A stretch of 12,219 nucleotides of DNA from Bordetella parapertussis (GCA_945906975.1 CAMDRY010000050.1:1-12219), one strand, 5' to 3'. Positions 1 through 7,717 are shown, numbered from the stretch's first letter. The notes: a model not told the origin generated them from the sequence alone. Numbers and translations: made by a program.

Positions 1-429
1 GTCGCACTGCCCTCGATCACCGTACTGCACAAGATTGTCGCCGCACTAAACGTCAGCATGGCGGCACTGTTCGCCGATGAGAACGCCGACCGCGGCATCG
101 TCGCGCGCAGTGGCAAACGCCCCAGTTTCAGCATCGACAAGGCCGGCTCGCAACTGGAACGGCTGATCCCGTCCGAAGGCCGCCACCTGCTCGAGGGCAA
201 CCTGCATATCCTCGCCCCGGGCGGCGGCAGCGAAGGACTGCTCTCGCACGATGGCGAGGAGGTGGGCTTTATCATAGACGGTGAACTGGAACTGACCGTT
301 GGCGACCGTACTTATTTGCTCGCCGCCGGCGACTCCTTCACCTTTCGCTCGGAAATCCCGCACAGCTACCGCAATCCATCAAAAAAGCATGCCCGAATCA
401 TTTGGGTCAGCACCCCGCCGACGTTTTGA
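1..429 (+). CDS. XRE-family transcriptional regulator with C-terminal cupin domain (3' part only)
   Basis: The reading frame is open from base 1, so the N-terminus lies outside the window; 142 residues are visible. The first ~27 residues match the end of a helix-turn-helix XRE domain, with the usual pattern SITVLHKIVAALNVSMAALF. After a linker, residues ~60-140 form a small cupin: SHDGEEVGFIIDGELEL (first cupin motif, about residues 82-98) and a GD...IPHSYRN second motif, ending in STPPTF. This layout and ending are like PuuR, the E. coli putrescine-utilisation repressor, and other HTH-cupin regulators in which the cupin senses a small metabolite. The gene lies just upstream of, and in the same direction as, the catabolic genes, and a perfect palindrome sits in the gap after it, so it is probably the local regulator. 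Ligand and sign of regulation are unknown. Confidence 0.9.
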   Translation, partial: VALPSITVLHKIVAALNVSMAALFADENADRGIVARSGKRPSFSIDKAGSQLERLIPSEGRHLLEGNLHILAPGGGSEGLLSHDGEEVGFIIDGELELTVGDRTYLLAAGDSFTFRSEIPHSYRNPSKKHARIIWVSTPPTF

Positions 430-494
430 TGCGTCGCTGCGAGCCTGCGCAAGCACAGCCAAAACCCGGCAAATGCCATCCCGTCGCCCTTTAC

Positions 495-512
495 TGGTGC
501 GGCAACGCACCA
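495..512 (+). terminator. Terminator-like hairpin after the XRE-cupin gene
   Basis: TGGTGCG (495-501) pairs perfectly with CGCACCA (506-512) around a GCAA tetraloop, followed by ATTTAAAA. The U tract is short (three T), so this is a weak candidate for an intrinsic terminator. Its position between the end of the regulator gene and the next promoter-like sequence supports the role. It could also be only a chance stem. Confidence 0.4.
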
Positions 513-526
513 ATTTAAAACCTTTC

Positions 527-555
527 TTGACAGTACCGGCGCGACTTCATAAAGT
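527..555 (+). promoter_or_regulatory. Candidate sigma70-type promoter for the catabolic operon
   Basis: A consensus -35 hexamer TTGACA (527-532) is followed after 17 bases by TAAAGT (550-555), which matches the -10 consensus at 4 of 6 positions. Transcription would start near 562, within the palindrome at 561-577, giving a leader of about 90 bases before the hydrolase gene. A second A/T-rich hexamer TATAAA (577-582) has no good -35 at the right distance. Confidence 0.5.
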
Positions 556-560
556 CCTCC

Positions 561-577
561 ATTCAAGTGACTTGAAT
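561..577. promoter_or_regulatory. Perfect palindrome, candidate operator
   Basis: ATTCAAGTGACTTGAAT is a 7-bp perfect inverted repeat (ATTCAAG/CTTGAAT) around TGA. It begins six bases after the proposed -10 hexamer, so it would cover the transcription start, a usual place for a repressor site. The neighbouring XRE-cupin protein is the obvious candidate to bind it, since such dimers use short inverted repeats. No second copy was noticed in the window. Confidence 0.5.
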
Positions 578-654
578 ATAAATCCGCAGCATTGACCTGC
601 TGCCGACCGACCAGCAACAAGCACCCAACACCGCGCCCAAAACCGGATGAAAGC

Positions 655-1893
655 ATGGACTCCAACGCCACCGAAGACAATCTGATTGAAAAAATCACCG
701 CCAACCGGCAGGCCCACTACGAGCCCTATGGCTGGCACCACTGGCCCGAACACCCCTGGCTGACCTACCAGTTCCGCCGCGCACTGGGCGAGACGCAGGA
801 GGGCGGCGGCGCGGTGAGCGAATGTTTCCTCGCCGCGAGTCGCATGATCCCCGGCGACAAGGAGTCCTGGCACAAGGAATGGATGGTCGTCGCCGACAAC
901 AACTGGAACCGCGGCCTTGCCGAGGAAAAACTCGGACACGTTCGCAGCGCAATGAACTGCTTTTTGCGTGCCGCCGATTACTATCGTCAGGCCGAGTTTC
1001 ATCTCACCCCCGAGGATCCGCGCCGCCTGCCGACCTTCGAGAAAATGGAAGCCTGCTCGAAAAAATTTATTTCCCACCTGACGCCCAAAGGCGAGGCGGT
1101 GGAGATTCCCTACGAGAACGGCGCGACGATTTGCGGCTATTTCGTGCGCACACCGCAGCAACAGCCCAATCGCAGCAACAAGCATCCGGTGCTGATCTGC
1201 TTCGGCGGCCTCGATTCGATCAAGGATGAGATGTGGTTCATGCAGGCGCACGGCGCATTGCAGCGCGGCATCTCGGTGCTGATGGTAGACCTGCCCGGCC
1301 AGGGCGGCACGCTGCGCCGGCACAAGATTCCCAACCGCGTCGACACCGAAGTACCTGTGGGCAAGTGCATAGACTGGCTGGTAAAGCGCGCCGACGTGGA
1401 TGCGGCACGCATCGCCTGCTGCGGCTCCAGCCTGGGCGGTTATTACGCCGCGCGCGCCGGATGCTATGAGCCGCGACTGGCGGCGGTCATCGCGCACGGC
1501 GCCGTCTGGGCCATCACCGACTTGTGGGGCAATGCCGACGACAGTCACGGCCTGGCCGAACACATCCGCTGGGTCTTCGGCGTCAAGTCCATGAAGGAGG
1601 CCATGGTGCGCGCGAAAGATTTCACCCTCGAGGGCCACCTCGATCACCTGAAGTGCCCGATGCTGGTGTTGCACGGCGGCCACGATGTGCTGACCGTGTC
1701 GCAGGCGACCAAGGTCTACGACTACGCCAAGGCGCGCGGCAAGGACGTCACCCTGCGCCTGACCTCGGCCGAGGAAACCGGTGCCGAGCACTGTCAGCAC
1801 GACAACCCGACGCTGGGACAGGAATTGATGAACGACTGGCTTGCCGACAAGTTCGGCATAGACCAGACCGCGCTGCAGTTCAGCGCGGCCTGA
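655..1893 (+). CDS. Alpha/beta hydrolase, similar to 2,6-dihydroxypseudooxynicotine hydrolase
   Basis: 412 residues. Residues ~20-140 form an all-helical N-terminal region rich in Trp and His, and residues ~145-405 the alpha/beta hydrolase core. Visible core motifs are ICFGGLDSIKDE (oxyanion-side strand, 181-192), VDLPGQGG (211-218), the nucleophile elbow GSSLGG with Ser259, HGGHDV with the acid Asp344, and EHCQHD with the catalytic His (H379, less likely H382). Helical N-terminal domain plus GGL(D/E)S, PGQG and the EHC.H ending are shared with 2,6-dihydroxypseudooxynicotine hydrolase of nicotine breakdown, a C-C bond hydrolase; FrsA-type esterases are a looser match. The start at 655 is preferred over 592 because GGA lies 8 bases upstream and the extra 21 residues look non-conserved. 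It is first in the proposed operon, 30 bases before the amidohydrolase gene. The substrate is unknown and could be a ketone, ester or amide. Confidence 0.85.
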   Translation: MDSNATEDNLIEKITANRQAHYEPYGWHHWPEHPWLTYQFRRALGETQEGGGAVSECFLAASRMIPGDKESWHKEWMVVADNNWNRGLAEEKLGHVRSAMNCFLRAADYYRQAEFHLTPEDPRRLPTFEKMEACSKKFISHLTPKGEAVEIPYENGATICGYFVRTPQQQPNRSNKHPVLICFGGLDSIKDEMWFMQAHGALQRGISVLMVDLPGQGGTLRRHKIPNRVDTEVPVGKCIDWLVKRADVDAARIACCGSSLGGYYAARAGCYEPRLAAVIAHGAVWAITDLWGNADDSHGLAEHIRWVFGVKSMKEAMVRAKDFTLEGHLDHLKCPMLVLHGGHDVLTVSQATKVYDYAKARGKDVTLRLTSAEETGAEHCQHDNPTLGQELMNDWLADKFGIDQTALQFSAA

Positions 1894-1923
1894 GCCAGAA
1901 CGGCGCCGCGCAAAGGAAACCGC

Positions 1924-2568
1924 ATGTTGAATCTGGGTGTCGACAACCTCAAAGCCGCCGTGGTGGCCATAGACCTGCACCGCGGCCACCTCGACCTGTC
2001 GGTGGCGACCATGCCGGTGCAAAGCGAAGCGCAGGCGCGGCGCGTCATCGAGGCCAACAAGGCTCTGTTCGACTGGTGTCGCGGCAAGGGCATTCCCATC
2101 GCCCACCTGGTGACGACCTACCGCGATGCCGAGGAAATCCGCGTCAACCCGTTCTGGCGCACGCGCGCCGAGAACCCTGACAATCCGCGCAAGAATGTGC
2201 TCAAGCACAATATCGCCGGCATGCCCGGTTGCACCATCATGCCGGAACTGCACGACCAAAAACGCGACTGGGTGGTCAACACCAAGAAGCGCTACGACTG
2301 TTTCGTCGGTACCGACCTCGATTTTGTGTTGCGCTCGCACGGCATCAACACACTCATCATCACCGGCGTCAACACCAACAGTTGCATCCTGTCGACCGTT
2401 GTCGCCGCCTGCTCCAAAGACTATGCGGTCATCGTCGCCGAAGACTGTGTCGACACCATGGACGCACCCGAATTGCACGCCGCAGCGCTGCTTTGCATGC
2501 GCACCGCATTTGGCTTTGTGATGAAAAACACCGAAATCATGGCCGCACCCGAACTGGGCGCCGGCTGA
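1924..2568 (+). CDS. Isochorismatase-family cysteine hydrolase (probable amidohydrolase)
   Basis: 214 residues, typical for the family. The AVVAIDLHRGH strand supplies the catalytic Asp17, NTKKRYDCF (119-127) supplies Lys121, and GVNTNSCILSTVVAA (148-162) supplies the nucleophile Cys154; this Asp-Lys-Cys triad defines active cysteine hydrolases of the isochorismatase fold. Known relatives include N-carbamoylsarcosine amidase, biuret hydrolase, ureidoacrylate amidohydrolase RutB, maleamate amidohydrolase and nicotinamidase, which release ammonia or carbamate from small amides. The Cys-containing triad argues against an isochorismate vinyl-ether hydrolase, which lacks the Cys. AAAGGAAA lies 6 bases before the ATG. 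The gene sits between an alpha/beta hydrolase and a deacetylase-fold gene, so it probably acts on an open-chain amide or ureide in the cytoplasm. The exact substrate cannot be assigned. Confidence 0.9.
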   Translation: MLNLGVDNLKAAVVAIDLHRGHLDLSVATMPVQSEAQARRVIEANKALFDWCRGKGIPIAHLVTTYRDAEEIRVNPFWRTRAENPDNPRKNVLKHNIAGMPGCTIMPELHDQKRDWVVNTKKRYDCFVGTDLDFVLRSHGINTLIITGVNTNSCILSTVVAACSKDYAVIVAEDCVDTMDAPELHAAALLCMRTAFGFVMKNTEIMAAPELGAG

Positions 2569-2619
2569 ATTCCCCTCAAACCCATACCAACAGCAACCCA
2601 AAGCAGGAGACCCCACACC

Positions 2620-3504
2620 ATGGCCATGCAACCCCGCGATCGCGTCCCTTTCAGCGCCATTGTCGACCGCCCCAAGCTCAAGCTGCCCGGCGACGGCCGC
2701 ATCATCGTCTGGACCATCGTCAACCTGGAGGTCTGGGATATCGCCAAACCCATGGCACGCCAGGTCATCCCGCCGCCCACCGGCGCGATGCTGCTGCCCG
2801 ACGTGCCCAACTGGTCCTGGCACGAGTACGGCATGCGTGTGGGCTTCTGGCGCTTTCATGCGCTCTACGAAAAACTCGGCATGCGCCCGACGCTGTCGAT
2901 CAACGCCCGCGTCTGCCTCGACTACCCGCGCGTCGCCAGCGCCTGCAAGGACGCCGGCTGGGAATTCATGGGCCACAGCTGGGAGCAGGGTCCGATACAC
3001 AAGGAAGAAGACCAGCCGGGCATGATCAACCGCTCGATGGACACCATCGAAAAATTCACCGGCAAACGTCCGGTGGGCTGGCTCGGACCCGGACTGACCC
3101 AGACTCTGGAAACGCCGGAATACCTCGCCGCCGCCGGGGTCAAATACATCGGTGACTGGGTCTATGACGACGAGCCTACAGAGATCAAGACAGAAAAAGG
3201 GCCGCTCATCACCCTGCCCTACTCGGTCGAGACCAACGACATCCCGGCGATGCTGGTGCAACACCACGAGGCCGCCTACTGGCAGCAAAAGTGCATCGAC
3301 TCCTTTGACCGCCTGTACATGGAGGGCGCCGACCGACCGCGCATCATGGCCATTGCCATTCATCCCTACGTCAGCGGCCAGCCCTTTCGCATCAAATACC
3401 TCGAAGCCGTGTACGATTACATGAGCCGCTTCCCCGGAGTGGTGCATTGGAACGGCGAACAGATACTCGACTGGTACCAGAAACAGCGTCCGCAGGCGAA
3501 ATGA
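2620..3504 (+). CDS. Polysaccharide deacetylase (NodB-fold) family protein, allantoinase PuuE-like
   Basis: 294 residues with no signal peptide, hence cytoplasmic. The NodB-like barrel shows motif 1 as WTIVNLEVWD (Asn35, Glu37) in place of the TFDDG of sugar deacetylases, motif 2 as EFMGHSWEQG (His119) without the usual second His, a GWLGPG segment near 153, DW at 179-180, and AIAIHPYVSGQPFR with His248. This altered set is that of the PuuE allantoinase branch, in which the fold was recruited to hydrolyse a cyclic amide; P. fluorescens PuuE is reported to work without a metal. It is therefore more likely to open a lactam, hydantoin or similar ring than to deacetylate a polysaccharide. AGGAG (2605-2609) precedes the ATG by 10 bases. 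A paralogue lies at 9676-10587. The family is sure, the substrate is not. Confidence 0.85.
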   Translation: MAMQPRDRVPFSAIVDRPKLKLPGDGRIIVWTIVNLEVWDIAKPMARQVIPPPTGAMLLPDVPNWSWHEYGMRVGFWRFHALYEKLGMRPTLSINARVCLDYPRVASACKDAGWEFMGHSWEQGPIHKEEDQPGMINRSMDTIEKFTGKRPVGWLGPGLTQTLETPEYLAAAGVKYIGDWVYDDEPTEIKTEKGPLITLPYSVETNDIPAMLVQHHEAAYWQQKCIDSFDRLYMEGADRPRIMAIAIHPYVSGQPFRIKYLEAVYDYMSRFPGVVHWNGEQILDWYQKQRPQAK

Positions 3505-3535
3505 CGACAGGCTTTATCATCGTCGTTTACCAAGC

Positions 3536-3567
3536 CCCCCTCGCCCCTTGCGGGAGAGGGGTCGGGG
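3536..3567. repeat. GC-rich imperfect hairpin upstream of livH
   Basis: CCCCT (3544-3548) pairs with AGGGG (3557-3561) around a TGCGGGAG loop. The outer C run (3536-3540) pairs with GGGG (3564-3567) across a small internal loop. C/G-rich palindromes of this form are common dispersed intergenic elements in proteobacteria. No U tract follows, so it is not a clear terminator; it separates the enzyme block from the transporter block. Confidence 0.45.
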
Positions 3568-3622
3568 CAGCAGGCGCTCGGACTGGTCACGCTGGCAAAC
3601 TCGTAAGCAAGGCGATCTGACC

Positions 3623-4480
3623 ATGTCTATGCTCGGCTTCAACCTGCTCAACGGCGCGACGTTTGCCGCGCTGCTGTTCGTGGTCGGAAGCGGCTTCACG
3701 CTGATTTTCGGCCTGATGCGCATCGTCAACCTGGCCCATGGCGCGCTGTATCTGCTGGGTGGCTATGTCGCGTTCAGCGTCGCGATGAAAACCGGCAGCT
3801 TTGCCCTTGGCATCGCGTGTGCGGCGGGCGCGGTTGCCATCGCCGGCTTGTTGATTGACGTCGTTTTGCTGCGCTTTGTGCGCGGCAACGACCTGCGCCA
3901 GGTACTGCTGACCGTGGGCGTGGCGCTGGTGCTCAACGACGCCATGCTGGTGATCTGGGGCGGCGACACCTTTACGGTTCCGGTGCCACAGTGGCTGCAG
4001 GGCCCGGTGCAGTTCCTGGGCATGACCTATCCCGTCTACCGTCTGTTCGTGCTTGGTGTGGGTGTGGCGATCTTCCTCGGCCTGTGGCTGCTGCTCAACA
4101 AGACGCGTCTTGGCGCGCTCATTCGCGCCGGCGTGGATGATGCCGAAATGGTCGAAGCCATGGGCGTCAACATCCGCCGCGTCTTCATTTACACGCTGAT
4201 GCTTGGCACCGCCCTCGCCGGCATAGGCGGCGCGCTGGGCGGCGCATTCCTTTCGCTTTACCCGACTGCCGATGCCGAGATACTGGTGTTCAGCCTGGCG
4301 GTGGTGATCATCGGCGGTCGCGGCAGCCTCGCCGGTGCGGCGGTGGGTGCACTACTGGTGGCCATGCTCGCCACCTTCGGCCAGGTATGGTTCCCCGAAC
4401 TTGCCTACTTTGTGATTTTCGGCCCGATGGCGGTACTGCTGGCTTTCCGACCGCTTGGCTTGTTCGGACGGGCCACATGA
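3623..4480 (+). CDS. livH: Branched-chain amino acid type ABC transporter permease (LivH family)
   Basis: 285 residues, nearly all hydrophobic, with about eight membrane segments. Early in the protein is IVNLAHGALYLLGGYVA (34-50), a hallmark of LivH. RAGVDDAEMVEAMGVNIRRV (168-187) is the cytoplasmic EAA-type loop that docks the ATPase, and GGRGSLAGAAVGALL (231-245) precedes the last helices. It forms the inner-membrane channel with LivM. The ATG at 3623 is chosen because it starts at the expected residue for LivH; the longer frame from 3548 would add 25 Arg-rich residues encoded inside a repeat hairpin. AAGG at 3609-3612 is a modest ribosome site. Its stop overlaps the livM start by four bases (ATGA), so the two are translationally coupled. 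Liv-type systems carry branched-chain amino acids but also urea, amides and aromatic acids; here the substrate is likely that of the adjacent enzymes. Confidence 0.93.
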   Translation: MSMLGFNLLNGATFAALLFVVGSGFTLIFGLMRIVNLAHGALYLLGGYVAFSVAMKTGSFALGIACAAGAVAIAGLLIDVVLLRFVRGNDLRQVLLTVGVALVLNDAMLVIWGGDTFTVPVPQWLQGPVQFLGMTYPVYRLFVLGVGVAIFLGLWLLLNKTRLGALIRAGVDDAEMVEAMGVNIRRVFIYTLMLGTALAGIGGALGGAFLSLYPTADAEILVFSLAVVIIGGRGSLAGAAVGALLVAMLATFGQVWFPELAYFVIFGPMAVLLAFRPLGLFGRAT

Positions 4481-5490
4481 ACAAACTACACGAGGTGAGC
4501 AAGCACCGTATCTGGACCGCGATCGTGCTCGCCGCGCTGGCGCTGCTTCCCTTTGCCATCTCCGGTTACCAGACCAGCCTTGCTACGCAGATGCTGATTT
4601 TTGCCGCCCTGGCCATGTCCATCGACATCCTCGCCGGCTACGCCGGGCGCACGCCGCTGGGTCATGGCGCGATATTCGGCGTCGCAACCTATGTGCTGCT
4701 CTATTACGTCTCCACCGCCGGCGGCTCGCTGTTGGGCGGCATCGCCCTGGGCATACTCGCCGCGGTCGGCACCGCCGTGGTGTTCGGTGCGCTGGCCATC
4801 CGCACCTCGGGGGTTTATTTTCTGCTGCTCACGCTGGCGCTGGGCATGATTGTCTGGGGTGTGTCGCTGCGCTGGACATCGGTTACCGGCGGTGAAAACG
4901 GCATACGCGGCACGGTCAAACCCGAATGGCTAGCCAGCCACGTCAACCTGTATTACTTCACCCTCGCCATCACCTCGCTGATGGCGCTGGCCATGTGGCG
5001 CTTCGTCAATTCACCCTTCGGCCTGACGCTCAAAGGCATACGCGAGAGCGAAACACGCATGAAGGCCCTGGGCTACAACGTGCCGCTGCATGTCTTTATC
5101 GGCTTTGTCGTGTCGGGATTTTTCGCCGGCATGGCAGGCATCCTGTATGCGTTCTACAACTCCTTCGTCAGCCCCTCCACCGTTGAACTCAGGCAATCGG
5201 TGGCCGGCCTGCTGATGGCCATCGTCGGTGGCATCGGCACGCTGTTTGGCTCACTCATCGGCTCCATTGTCATCATCACGCTCGAAAATCTCGTCAGCCT
5301 GTACACCGAGCGCTGGTCCATGGTGCTCGGCCTGATGTTCATTTTCACCATGATCTTTGCGCCCGAGGGCCTGGTCGGAAAGGCGCGGCAGTTGATGGCG
5401 CGCCGCCAGGCACGCCTGAGCGCTGCGGCCACCCAAGACGCGGCCACCTCCCCCTCCACAGCAGGAAGGGAAAAAGGCGGAGGCCACTAA
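4477..5490 (+). CDS. livM: Branched-chain amino acid type ABC transporter permease (LivM family)
   Basis: 337 residues with a string of hydrophobic segments from ~12 to ~298. SIDILAGYAGRTPLGHGAIF (48-67) matches the LivM hallmark, RTSGVYFLLLTLALGMI (109-125) follows, and GIRESETRMKALGYNV (187-202) is the EAA-type ATPase-docking loop. The ATG at 4477 overlaps the livH stop and gives the N-terminus expected for LivM; starting at 4387 would lie inside livH. The last ~35 residues (after GLVGKARQ) are a polar Ala/Gly/Ser-rich tail, encoded partly by C/G-rich repeated-looking DNA, and are probably dispensable. It pairs with LivH in the inner-membrane importer. Confidence 0.93.
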   Translation: MNKLHEVSKHRIWTAIVLAALALLPFAISGYQTSLATQMLIFAALAMSIDILAGYAGRTPLGHGAIFGVATYVLLYYVSTAGGSLLGGIALGILAAVGTAVVFGALAIRTSGVYFLLLTLALGMIVWGVSLRWTSVTGGENGIRGTVKPEWLASHVNLYYFTLAITSLMALAMWRFVNSPFGLTLKGIRESETRMKALGYNVPLHVFIGFVVSGFFAGMAGILYAFYNSFVSPSTVELRQSVAGLLMAIVGGIGTLFGSLIGSIVIITLENLVSLYTERWSMVLGLMFIFTMIFAPEGLVGKARQLMARRQARLSAAATQDAATSPSTAGREKGGGH

Positions 5491-5584
5491 CCCCTGCCAA
5501 AAAAATTTCAACCGCCATATCAGCAACAGCAAGCGCATTCCGAACATCGCCCCCCCATCCTTCCTACTTTTTCTGGAGATCAGC

Positions 5585-6853
5585 ATGATGAATCGCCGCA
5601 AATTCCTGAAAGCCACCGGCGCTGCCGCAGCGACCAGTGCCGCCACCTCGGTCGGACCGTGGGTGCACACCGCATCGGCGCAGACCGGCCCGATCCGTAT
5701 CGGCCTGATGGCCCCGCTCACCGGTGTGGTTGCCGCTGGCGGCCGCGAAGTCGTTGAAGGCTTCAACCTTTACTGGGAGCAGGTGGGCAAGAAAGTCGCC
5801 GGTCGCGACATCGAAGTCATCGTCGAGGACGACGGCGCCAACCCCGACACCTCGCTGCAAAAGGCGCGCCGCCTGGTCGAGCAGCGCAACGTGCACTGGC
5901 TGGTGGGCAACATCCTTGCCAACACCGGTCTTGCCGTGGCCGAGTACGTCAAGGGCAACGGAATACCCTACTTCATTCCGGTCATCGCCGCCGATGAACT
6001 GACGCAACGCAAGCGCCTCAACAACGTCGTGCGCATCGCCGGCTACAGCTCGAGCCAGACGCCGCGCCCCATCGCCGACTACGGCCTCAAGCAGGGTTAC
6101 AAAAAGGCCGTAACGATTTCGCAGGACTACGCCTTCGGCCACGAGCAGTGCGGCGGTTTTTGCCAGACCTTCACCGAAGGCGGCGGCCAGATCATGCAGC
6201 AGTTCTGGAACCCGCTTAACACCGCCGACTTCAGCCCCTACCTGGCGCAAATCCAGAACCTCAAGCCCGACGTGGTGTTCGTGATGGAAACCGGCGCCGA
6301 CGCATCGCGCTTCATCCAGCAATTCGCCAACTTCGGCCTCAAGGACAAGATCCCGGTGCTGTATTGCCAGAACGCCACCGACCAGTCGGTCATCCGCACC
6401 ATGGGTCCCGAGGCGGAAAACCTGATCTCCGGCGCGCATTTCTGCGAAGGCCGCGACGAGGCGGCCAACAACAAGTTCCTCGCCGACTACAACAAGGCCT
6501 ACAACAAGCTGCCGTCCATTTACGGCTTCTCCCACTACTCGGGCGCGATGTGGCTCGCCGAGGCGATCAAGCGCGTCAACGGCAAGATCGAGGACAAGGT
6601 CGCTTTTCTCAACGAAGTGCGCCAGGTCAAGCTGACCGGCTCGCCGCTGGGCAAGAGCGTGGAACTCGATCCCTACGGCAACCCGGTCTACGACATCTAT
6701 ATTCGCAAGACGGTGAAACGCCCCGACGGCAAGCTGTGGAACGTCCCCGTCACGTCCTACCCGAACGTCGGTCAGTTCTGGAAGTACGCGCCGGAGCAGT
6801 ACATGTCCCAGCCGCCGTACTCGCGCACCTACCAAGGCATCAAGAAGGCCTGA
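5585..6853 (+). CDS. ABC transporter substrate-binding protein, Peripla_BP_6 (LivK-like), Tat-exported
   Basis: 422 residues. The N-terminus reads MMNRRKFLKATG, a twin-arginine motif (NRRKFLK), followed by an Ala/Thr-rich stretch and a TASA cleavage site after about residue 32, so export is predicted through Tat as a folded protein. The mature part opens with IRIGLMAPLTGVVAAGGREV (37-56), typical of type I receptors of Liv-type transporters, and runs the full two-lobe length (about 390 residues). It captures the substrate in the periplasm for the permeases at 3623-5490. GGAG lies about 8 bases before the first ATG; the second ATG at 5588 is equally possible. A 94-base gap after livM and a repeat-containing gap before the ATPase gene set it apart within the operon. 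Relatives bind amino acids, amides, urea or aromatic acids; the ligand is not readable here. Confidence 0.92.
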   Translation: MMNRRKFLKATGAAAATSAATSVGPWVHTASAQTGPIRIGLMAPLTGVVAAGGREVVEGFNLYWEQVGKKVAGRDIEVIVEDDGANPDTSLQKARRLVEQRNVHWLVGNILANTGLAVAEYVKGNGIPYFIPVIAADELTQRKRLNNVVRIAGYSSSQTPRPIADYGLKQGYKKAVTISQDYAFGHEQCGGFCQTFTEGGGQIMQQFWNPLNTADFSPYLAQIQNLKPDVVFVMETGADASRFIQQFANFGLKDKIPVLYCQNATDQSVIRTMGPEAENLISGAHFCEGRDEAANNKFLADYNKAYNKLPSIYGFSHYSGAMWLAEAIKRVNGKIEDKVAFLNEVRQVKLTGSPLGKSVELDPYGNPVYDIYIRKTVKRPDGKLWNVPVTSYPNVGQFWKYAPEQYMSQPPYSRTYQGIKKA

Positions 6854-6863
6854 TCCGCCAATC

Positions 6864-6894
6864 CACCAGTCCACCAAGTTCACCAGTCCACCAA
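6864..6894. repeat. Two copies of a 14-bp direct repeat
   Basis: CACCAGTCCACCAA occurs at 6864-6877 and again at 6881-6894, with a 17-base period. It lies just after the receptor gene stop codon. It looks like a short tandem duplication in non-coding DNA; no function is evident. Confidence 0.7.
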
Positions 6895-6900
6895 TGCGCC

Positions 6901-6926
6901 GTCATTCCCGCCCATGCGGGACTGAC
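6901..6926. repeat. Short palindromic intergenic element (hairpin) between receptor and livG
   Basis: GTCATTCCCGC (6901-6911) pairs with GCGGGACTGAC (6916-6926) at 10 of 11 positions around a CCAT loop. GTCATTCCCGC...GCGGGAATGAC is a familiar dispersed repeat in many proteobacterial genomes. Placed after a periplasmic-receptor gene and before its ATPase gene, such a hairpin can protect the upstream mRNA from 3' exonucleases and help raise receptor over ATPase levels; that role is inferred. Confidence 0.65.
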
Positions 6927-6961
6927 GCCCCGCAGGACACCAATATCAACACATCGACTCA

Positions 6962-7717
6962 ATGACCGCCCCCCTGCTCAAACTCGAAAATGTCAGCGTG
7001 ACCTTCGGCGCGCTGCGCGCTGTGGACGGGGTTTCTCTGTCAGTCAAGGCGGGCGAACGCCGGGCAATAATCGGCCCCAACGGCGCGGGCAAGACCACAC
7101 TGTTCAATGCCATCGCCGGCGACATCCGTCCTTCGGGCGGGAGGGTCGACTTCGGCGGACGCAATGTCACACGTCTCAAACCGCATGCCAAGGCTCACTT
7201 GGGCATTGGGCGCACCTACCAGATCACCAATCTATTCGCCGCGCTTTCGGTCGAAGACAACCTGCGCCTCGCGGTACGCGGCCTTTCACCGCGCAAATTT
7301 TCGCTGTTCGGCTCGGGCCAACTGAACCAGGTCGAGCACGCGGCGGTGGAGGAAGCCCTCGCCGAGAGCGGCATGAGCGCGCGCCGCGGCGTGCCGATAC
7401 GCGACCTGTCCTATGGCGAACAACGCCAGCTCGAACTCGCCCTTGCCCTGGCTGGCAAGCCGATCCTGCTGCTGCTCGACGAACCGGCCGCCGGGCTGTC
7501 TGCGGCGGAGCGCGTGCGCATGGCCGAAATCATCCGCGCGCTGCCGCGCACGCTGACGCTGGTGCTGATCGAGCACGACATGGACCTCGCGCTCGGGCTG
7601 GTCGATTACGTCACCTGCCTGCAGCACGGCCAGGTGCTGGTCGAGGACACGCCGGACGCCATACGCAGCAACGAAAAGGTGCAAGAGGTTTATCTGGGGA
7701 AGCCGCACCATGCTTGA
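6962..7717 (+). CDS. livG: Branched-chain amino acid type ABC transporter ATPase (LivG family)
   Basis: 251 residues with all parts of an ABC ATPase: Walker A GPNGAGKTT (38-46), Q-loop RTYQITNLF with Gln87, signature LSYGEQ (149-154), Walker B ILLLLDEP (168-175) and H-loop IEHDMD with His205. RTYQ and the length are typical of LivG. It energises uptake through LivH/LivM. The ATG at 6962 gives the normal N-terminus (LLKLENVSVTFGALRAVDGV), but there is no recognisable Shine-Dalgarno sequence in the preceding 20 bases, so translation may be weak or depend on upstream translation or mRNA structure. It overlaps livF by eight bases. Confidence 0.94.
   Translation: MTAPLLKLENVSVTFGALRAVDGVSLSVKAGERRAIIGPNGAGKTTLFNAIAGDIRPSGGRVDFGGRNVTRLKPHAKAHLGIGRTYQITNLFAALSVEDNLRLAVRGLSPRKFSLFGSGQLNQVEHAAVEEALAESGMSARRGVPIRDLSYGEQRQLELALALAGKPILLLLDEPAAGLSAAERVRMAEIIRALPRTLTLVLIEHDMDLALGLVDYVTCLQHGQVLVEDTPDAIRSNEKVQEVYLGKPHHA

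Noticed and set aside
547..3447. A very long open frame on the minus strand (966 codons) across three + strand enzyme genes
   Set aside because: It is antisense to three genes with clear catalytic motifs, shows no recognisable domain, and such frames are common in GC-rich DNA where the reverse frame avoids stops.
5564..6883. A 439-codon minus-strand open frame opposite the Liv receptor gene
   Set aside because: It mirrors the receptor gene exactly and has no motif of its own; the + strand product is a full-length receptor with a Tat signal.
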